Below the pieces are notes generated by a model, which had not been told where the DNA came from, did not search any database, and saw only the letters and a program-made list of their open reading frames with translations. Shown here one piece after another: positions 59,611-64,000 of a DNA stretch of 64,000 nucleotides; the stretch's first letter is position 1, and every line of letters begins with the position of its first letter. Origin of the DNA: Streptomyces sp. NBC_01262 (GTDB lineage Bacteria > Actinomycetota > Actinomycetes > Streptomycetales > Streptomycetaceae); NCBI RefSeq assembly GCF_036226365.1, contig NZ_CP108462.1, forward strand, positions 2,894,501 through 2,958,500, in the 5' to 3' direction. The position numbers and the translations under genes were made by a program.

Positions 59611-60515
59611 TCTCGCCCGTTGAGACCGCCGCGCCGGGGCCCTCCGCGCCGCAGGCGCAGTTCGCGTCGCCGGTGCCGGTGGAGACGACCAATCTGACGC
59701 ATGCGCTGCGCTCGGAGTGGACCAAGATCCGGACCGTGCGCTCCACGATGTGGACGCTGGGGATCATGCTCGTGCTGGTCCTCGGCATCAATCTGCTGAT
59801 GCTGTGGGCCATCCTGGCCGACGGCAGCGCCTACTTCAGCGACCCGGTGCTCAGCCCCGGCCTGTACGGGCTGATGCTGGGGCAGCTGGCGGTGATCACG
59901 CTCGGGGTGCTGGTGATCACCTCCGAGTACGGCACCGGGATGATCCGTACGACGTTCACCGCGTGCCCGCGGCGGACGCGGGTGCTGACGGCGAAGGCGA
60001 TCGTCTTCTTCGGGCTGACCTTCACGGTCACCACCCTCGCCTGCACCGTGACGGCGCTGATCAACTGGGCGGCGCTCAGCGGGAAGACGGCCACCACGGA
60101 CTGCTGCGAAGTCTCCGGCGGGGTCACCTTCAAGGAAGGTCTCACCTCCGCCACCGGATACGAGTGGCTCGGCGCGACGGTCGGGGTCGGCCTGTATGTC
60201 GCGCTGCTGGGTCTGCTGGCGCTCGCCGTCGGCACGCTGCTGCGGCATTCGGCGGGGGCGATCACCGCGATGATGGGCATCGTGCTGCTGCCGCTGATCG
60301 CCGCGATCTTCATGCAGGCGCCCGGCCTCTACAAGGTCCAGGAGAAGCTGGTCGAGTACTCGACACCGGTCGGGCTGGCCGCGCTGTACCGGGTCCGGAT
60401 GGCCGGTGACTACGACGACCGGATCAACGGCCTGCCGCAGCTCGCCACGCTCGCCGTGGTGACGGCGCTGGCGCTGGCCGGGGCGTACGCGGTGCTGGCG
60501 AAGCGGGACGTGTGA
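59607..60515 (+). CDS. ABC transporter permease 2
   Basis: 302 residues: a Pro/Ala-rich cytosolic N-tail, then about six helices (STMWTLGIMLVLVLGINLLM, LGQLAVITLGVLVITSEYGT). A Cys pair (DCC) lies in the largest external loop. It is translationally coupled to ATPase 2. Confidence 0.9.
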   Translation: MISPVETAAPGPSAPQAQFASPVPVETTNLTHALRSEWTKIRTVRSTMWTLGIMLVLVLGINLLMLWAILADGSAYFSDPVLSPGLYGLMLGQLAVITLGVLVITSEYGTGMIRTTFTACPRRTRVLTAKAIVFFGLTFTVTTLACTVTALINWAALSGKTATTDCCEVSGGVTFKEGLTSATGYEWLGATVGVGLYVALLGLLALAVGTLLRHSAGAITAMMGIVLLPLIAAIFMQAPGLYKVQEKLVEYSTPVGLAALYRVRMAGDYDDRINGLPQLATLAVVTALALAGAYAVLAKRDV

Positions 60516-60535
60516 CCGCCCGGTAGCCCGTCAGC

Positions 60536-60865
60536 TCAGTGGCGTGGGGCGTTACGGGACCGCTGCACCTTCGTGGTGCGGCGGTCCTTCGCGTTCCAGC
60601 AGGCGCGGTGCCAGTGGCGCCGGTCGTCCACGCCGCCGTACTCGGGCCAGGCGACCAAGTGGCCGACGCCGGGCGGGATTTCCTGGTCGCAGCCGGGGCA
60701 GCGGTAGTGCTTGCCGGCGGTGCTGCCCGCGATGGGCCGGACGAACCACTCCTCGCCCTGCCAGCTCTCGGTGCGTTGCATCCCGAGACCCGAACCGGCT
60801 TCCGGACGCTCGTCGGGCGCGGGCTTGCCACCGCCTCGCTGCTGGTGGTTTCGGCGCGGGGACAC
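60536..60865 (-). CDS. Small protein with a CxxC/HxxxC zinc-binding motif
   Basis: 109 residues from GTG 60865 (GAGG six bases upstream). An Arg/Gln/Gly-rich N-terminus precedes a conserved domain: EEWFVRPIAGSTAGKHYRCP, then CDQEIPPGVGHLVAWPEYGG and HWHRACW. Two Cys-x-x-Cys and a late His/Cys pair suggest a zinc ribbon. Often labelled ATP/GTP-binding in databases without reason. It is convergent with permease 2. Confidence 0.82.
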   Translation of the reverse strand: MSPRRNHQQRGGGKPAPDERPEAGSGLGMQRTESWQGEEWFVRPIAGSTAGKHYRCPGCDQEIPPGVGHLVAWPEYGGVDDRRHWHRACWNAKDRRTTKVQRSRNAPRH

Positions 60866-61089
60866 GGCATACCTCACGGGCGGTCGGGGGCGTTCGGGCA
60901 GGCAGCATCCAGCGTAAAACAGCATGCGCGTGCGGCGACACGGGCCGGGTAGAGGCCTATTTGAACCCCTCATTCCGAATCCACGTAGAAAATCATGAAA
61001 TCACCGCGCTGGACCGTGCCTTTGTCACGTGTCACGCGTTAGTGCCAGTAGCAAGTGCCAGAAGTGGCAAGTGGAGGGTGTGAAGCACG

Positions 61090-62124
61090 ATGCACGTCGG
61101 TACGTTCGTCCTCGCGGCCCAATTCCCCGGCCAGAGCCAGGCCGAGGCGCTGCACCGCGCGGTGCGCTCGGCCGAGGCGGCCGAGGCGGCGGGGCTGGAT
61201 TCGGTGTGGCTCGCCGAGCACCATTTCGTACCGTACGGCGTGTGCCCCTCGGCGGTCACCCTGGCCGCGCTGCTGCTCGGCCGCACCCGCCGGATCGGCG
61301 TCGGCACGGCGGTCAGCGTGCTGCCCACCGCGCATCCGGTGGCCCTCGGCGAGCAGGCGGCGCTGCTGCACATCACCTCCGGGGGCCGCTTCACGCTCGG
61401 CGTGGGGCGCGGCGGGCCCTGGGTCGACCTGGAGGTCTTCGGCGCGGGGCTGGAGGCGTACGAGTCCGGGTTCCCGGAATCCCTCGACCTGCTGCTGCGA
61501 TGGCTGCGCGGGGGCCGGGTCGGCGCCTCGGGGCCGCGTTTCCGCTTCCGGGAGGTGAAGGTGGTGCCGCGCGCCGACGAACTCGACGAGCCGGCCGCCG
61601 GGCCGCCGGTGGTGGTCGCCTGCACCTCGCCGGGCAGCGTACGGCTCGCAGCGCGGCGCGGGCTGCCCATGCTGCTCGGTATGCACTGCGGGGACTCGGA
61701 GAAGGCCGACATGGTCGCAATGTGGCAGTCCGAGGCGCGGGCTGCGGGACTTTCACCCGAAATGGTGGCGTCCAGGGGGGCCGAGCATGTATCGGCCGGT
61801 GTCGTCCAGATCGCCGACCGCCGTGCGGACGCGGCCGAGGCACTCGTCAAGGCGATGCCCGGCTGGCTCCGGGTCGGTCTCGGCGCCCATGTGACCGTCG
61901 ACGGCCGCACCCGCACGATGCGCGACCCGCTCGCCTACACCGAGCTGCTCTGCGACCTCCACCCCGTGGGCCCGCCCGCCCTGTGCGCCGACCGGCTCGC
62001 CGCCACGGCCGAACGCACCGGCATCAACCGCTTCGCCCTGCTGGTGGAGGGATCCGGCGACCTGGCGACCACCGAGCAGAACGTGGCCCGGCTCGGCGCC
62101 GAAGTGCTCCCGCTACTGGCCTGA
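61090..62124 (+). CDS. LLM-class flavin-dependent oxidoreductase
   Basis: 344 residues of the luciferase-like TIM barrel (MHVGTFVLAAQFPGQSQAEA, WLAEHHF, RIGVGTAVSVLPTAHPVALGE, GRFTLGVGRGG). It uses FMN or F420; F420 is common in Streptomyces LLM proteins but not provable here. GGAGGG lies upstream. The leader (61042-61070) contains a short direct repeat GTGCCAG.AG..GCAA. Confidence 0.88.
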   Translation: MHVGTFVLAAQFPGQSQAEALHRAVRSAEAAEAAGLDSVWLAEHHFVPYGVCPSAVTLAALLLGRTRRIGVGTAVSVLPTAHPVALGEQAALLHITSGGRFTLGVGRGGPWVDLEVFGAGLEAYESGFPESLDLLLRWLRGGRVGASGPRFRFREVKVVPRADELDEPAAGPPVVVACTSPGSVRLAARRGLPMLLGMHCGDSEKADMVAMWQSEARAAGLSPEMVASRGAEHVSAGVVQIADRRADAAEALVKAMPGWLRVGLGAHVTVDGRTRTMRDPLAYTELLCDLHPVGPPALCADRLAATAERTGINRFALLVEGSGDLATTEQNVARLGAEVLPLLA

Positions 62125-62172
62125 CGGTCCGCCGGCCAACGGCGGGAGCACCCCTCACGATTCGGTTCCGCT

Positions 62173-62565
62173 CTAGCAGTCCCTGAACTCCGGCGACTGG
62201 TTGAGCAGTTGCGACCGTACGGAGGTGAACTTGGCGTAATTTCCGTCCACCGCCGGGTCCAGCGGGAAGACCGCAACCCGGTGGCAGTTCTGGAACGCCA
62301 GCCTCACTCCGAAGTGCCGTTGCAGCGCCCCTCGTATAGCGTCACTCGCCAGCGCGCGAAGCAGCTGCCCGCGCGCCTGCTCGTCCGGCGGCGGCGTCTG
62401 GTTGTCGGCGAACGCACCGCCGTCCACCTTCAGCTGTGCCACCAGTGAGCTGATCATCTCCCACGCGTAGGGCAGGGAGTTCCGGACGCAGTCGACGAAT
62501 TCCTGCTCATCGACCTCGCCTCGCTCGGCCTGTTCGAGGAGGGCCGGTGAGACGTCGAGCGACAT
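62173..62565 (-). CDS. SCO5389-family protein
   Basis: 130 residues, very strongly conserved among Streptomyces in my memory: [60 protein letters not shown]. Mostly helical, no known motif. It is divergent from nucS with 238 bases between. Function unknown; it may be developmental or nucleic-acid-related given its neighbour. Confidence 0.85.
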   Translation of the reverse strand: MSLDVSPALLEQAERGEVDEQEFVDCVRNSLPYAWEMISSLVAQLKVDGGAFADNQTPPPDEQARGQLLRALASDAIRGALQRHFGVRLAFQNCHRVAVFPLDPAVDGNYAKFTSVRSQLLNQSPEFRDC

Positions 62566-62803
62566 GAGTACTCCTCTCGTGACCCCCCGTTGTCCGAGGA
62601 GTCAGACGGACTACGGAGAAAGCCGCCCTGTGTTCTCCCGCACGACGGCTTCCACTCACAACCGTAGGCGGAGAGGGTCCGACCGCACCAGGAGGAGCAA
62701 CGCACAACCGGCCAATTTCCAACAAGCTGTCCGACACCCATACCTCTGCGGAATCGGGACGCGAATCGCGTGCCAAGGGTCCATTCGAGTAGCGTTGCCG
62801 ACC

Positions 62804-63469
62804 ATGCGCCTCGTCATTGCCCGCTGCTCCGTCGACTACGCGGGCCGGCTCTCCGCCCATCTGCCGTCAGCCACCCGGCTCCTGCTGGTCAAGGCCGACG
62901 GCTCGGTCTCCATCCACGCGGACGACCGGGCCTACAAGCCGCTCAACTGGATGTCCCCGCCCTGCTCCCTCAAGGAGAGCGAGGAGGGTCGCGTGTGGAC
63001 GGTCACCAACAAGGCCGGCGAGCAGCTCATCATCTCCATCGAGGAGCTGCTCCACGACTCCTCGCACGAGCTCGGCGTGGACCCCGGCCTGATCAAGGAC
63101 GGCGTCGAAGCGCACCTCCAGGAGCTCCTGGCCGACCGCATGGAGGTCCTCGGCGAGGGCTGGACCCTCATCCGGCGCGAGTACCCGACCGCCATCGGCC
63201 CCGTCGACATCCTCTGCCGCGACGGGGAGGGCGCCACTGTCGCCATCGAGATCAAACGGCGCGGCGAGATCGACGGCGTCGAGCAGCTCACCCGCTACCT
63301 GGAGCTCCTCAACCGCGATCCCCTGCTCGCCCCCGTCAAGGGCGTCTTCGCCGCCCAGGAGATCAAACCCCAGGCCCGCGTCCTCGCCACGGACCGCGGC
63401 ATCGGCTGCGTCGTCCTCGACTACGACGGCATGCGCGGCATCCAGGACGACAAGCTCCGCCTTTTCTGA
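62804..63469 (+). CDS. nucS: Mismatch-specific endonuclease NucS (EndoMS)
   Basis: 221 residues from ATG 62804 ([20 protein letters not shown]). An N-terminal OB-like DNA-binding domain and a C-terminal RecB-type nuclease with D135, E149 and K151 ([17 protein letters not shown]). The C-terminus DDKLRLF is the sliding-clamp-binding peptide. NucS provides non-canonical mismatch repair in actinobacteria lacking MutS/MutL (established). Confidence 0.96.
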   Translation: MRLVIARCSVDYAGRLSAHLPSATRLLLVKADGSVSIHADDRAYKPLNWMSPPCSLKESEEGRVWTVTNKAGEQLIISIEELLHDSSHELGVDPGLIKDGVEAHLQELLADRMEVLGEGWTLIRREYPTAIGPVDILCRDGEGATVAIEIKRRGEIDGVEQLTRYLELLNRDPLLAPVKGVFAAQEIKPQARVLATDRGIGCVVLDYDGMRGIQDDKLRLF

Positions 63470-63483
63470 CGGGCCCCCGGCCT

Positions 63484-63551
63484 CCGGGTTGTGGGCAGGC
63501 GTTCCGCACGGCTGGGGGTCCCCCCTCTGGGGGAGGGTGGGCACAACCCGG
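63484..63551. terminator. Compound hairpin between nucS and the Ser-rich gene
   Basis: An outer 10-bp perfect stem CCGGGTTGTG (63484-63493) / CACAACCCGG (63542-63551) encloses a GGGGGTCCCCCC-type inner hairpin resembling the unit B repeat. It lies between convergent genes, 15 bases after the nucS stop. Confidence 0.65.
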
Positions 63552-63570
63552 TGCACCCGGCAACGGCGGG

Positions 63571-63999
63571 TCAGAGGATCGTGCCGGATTCCGACGTGGA
63601 CTCGCTGGGCGCGGCTGGATCGCTGGACATGGACCCACTCGCGCTGTCGGAGGTGGACGGCGTCCCGGTGCTCGATGACGGGGACGCCGATTCCGAGGGC
63701 GATGTGGAATCGCTGACCGACGGAGACGCGGACGACGACGCACTCTTCGACGGGCTCGAAGAGTGCGACCTGGACGGCCGAGGCGTCGTGGGCCCCGCAC
63801 TCGTACTGCTCGCGCTCGTCGCCGGGTCCGTGGTCGTCTCGCCCGCGCCCGGGACGGCCGGGGGCGTCGTCACGCCAGGCGTCGTGCCGCTGTCGGAGGG
63901 GCTGGGGCGCTGGGTGGAACCGGCGGTTTCGGAGGCGGCGGGGAGGTTGTTGTCGGCCTCGTTCTGCTGGGCGGATTCGACGGGCTTGATGTTCATGGG
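63571..63999 (-). CDS. Ser/Thr/Pro-rich low-complexity protein, partial at window end
   Basis: About 142 codons are visible, rich in Ser, Thr, Pro and Ala (for example SSSPSKSASSSASPSVSDST), ending ESTSESGTIL. An ATG at 63994-63996 (MNIKPVESAQQ) could be a start, but the frame stays open to the edge and no ribosome site can be seen, so it is probably the disordered C-terminal tail of a larger protein. No function can be inferred. Confidence 0.5.
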   Translation of the reverse strand, partial: PMNIKPVESAQQNEADNNLPAASETAGSTQRPSPSDSGTTPGVTTPPAVPGAGETTTDPATSASSTSAGPTTPRPSRSHSSSPSKSASSSASPSVSDSTSPSESASPSSSTGTPSTSDSASGSMSSDPAAPSESTSESGTIL

Positions 64000-64000
64000 G

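Overview
The window is a piece of a Streptomyces chromosome. The evidence is very high GC with strong third-position GC bias, GTG and TTG starts, rare TTA codons, and genes found essentially only in this genus or its close relatives: scy and filP for hyphal tip growth, an FxSxx-COOH RiPP cluster, DUF397/DUF5753 proteins, the DUF6114/DUF6230 pair and NucS. From memory, the gene order resembles the S. coelicolor segment between about SCO5387 and SCO5440. I could not check this.

Layout. (1) 1-5.2 kb: the end of maltokinase and glgB (glycogen/alpha-glucan synthesis), a GNAT acetyltransferase, an SDR oxidoreductase and a secreted beta-propeller protein. (2) 5.4-16.6 kb: a small HTH / two-TM (DUF4231) / hydrolase set with TTA codons converges on a minus-strand fxs cluster. 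That cluster holds a precursor peptide (fxsA), a radical SAM maturase fused to an HExxH domain (fxsB), an AAC(3)-fold acetyltransferase, a TIR-like protein (fxsC) and a very large ParA-like/TIR-like/NB-ARC/TPR protein (fxsT). It is the most striking accessory locus here. (3) 17-23 kb: a phosphoesterase, the C4-dicarboxylate transporter dctA divergent from a CitA/DcuS-type two-component system, and a secreted GH18 chitinase. (4) 23-29 kb: central carbon metabolism, with pyk, ackA and pta on the minus strand and pfkA divergent. A giant imperfect hairpin lies upstream of pyk.

(5) 29-46.5 kb: the secreted/membrane DUF6230-DUF6114-Ser-rich operon, a thioredoxin-TPR protein without active-site cysteines, TetR, isobutyryl-CoA mutase icmA under a 24-bp perfect operator, small membrane proteins, MarR, a secreted M4 metalloprotease, an MFS pump with its ArsR-type regulator, a second TetR, a thiamine-binding-like protein, and a DUF2127 protein in an operon with three tandem AIM24 paralogues. 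(6) 46.5-48.9 kb: a short, degenerate accessory patch. It carries a RelE/Phd-like toxin-antitoxin pair, an orphan immunity-like gene, a truncated toxin tail, a truncated DUF5753 regulator with DUF397, and a diverged copy of the meaB 3' end. (7) 48.9-51.7 kb: meaB, an acetyl-CoA acetyltransferase and methylmalonyl-CoA epimerase, which fit with icmA in acyl-CoA/ethylmalonyl-type metabolism. (8) 51.8-64 kb: scy and filP (polar growth cytoskeleton), two tandem ABC ATPase/permease pairs, a zinc-motif protein, an LLM flavin oxidoreductase, an SCO5389-family protein, nucS (mismatch endonuclease) and a Ser/Thr-rich tail cut by the window end.

Regulatory DNA is unusually readable. There are perfect palindromes in front of icmA and between the thioredoxin-TPR gene and tetR, a palindrome in the dctA/kinase divergent region, several long-stem terminators, and a dispersed intergenic repeat family with copies near 22.9, 36.3 and 41.3 kb. 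I saw no tRNA, rRNA, CRISPR array or intact insertion sequence.
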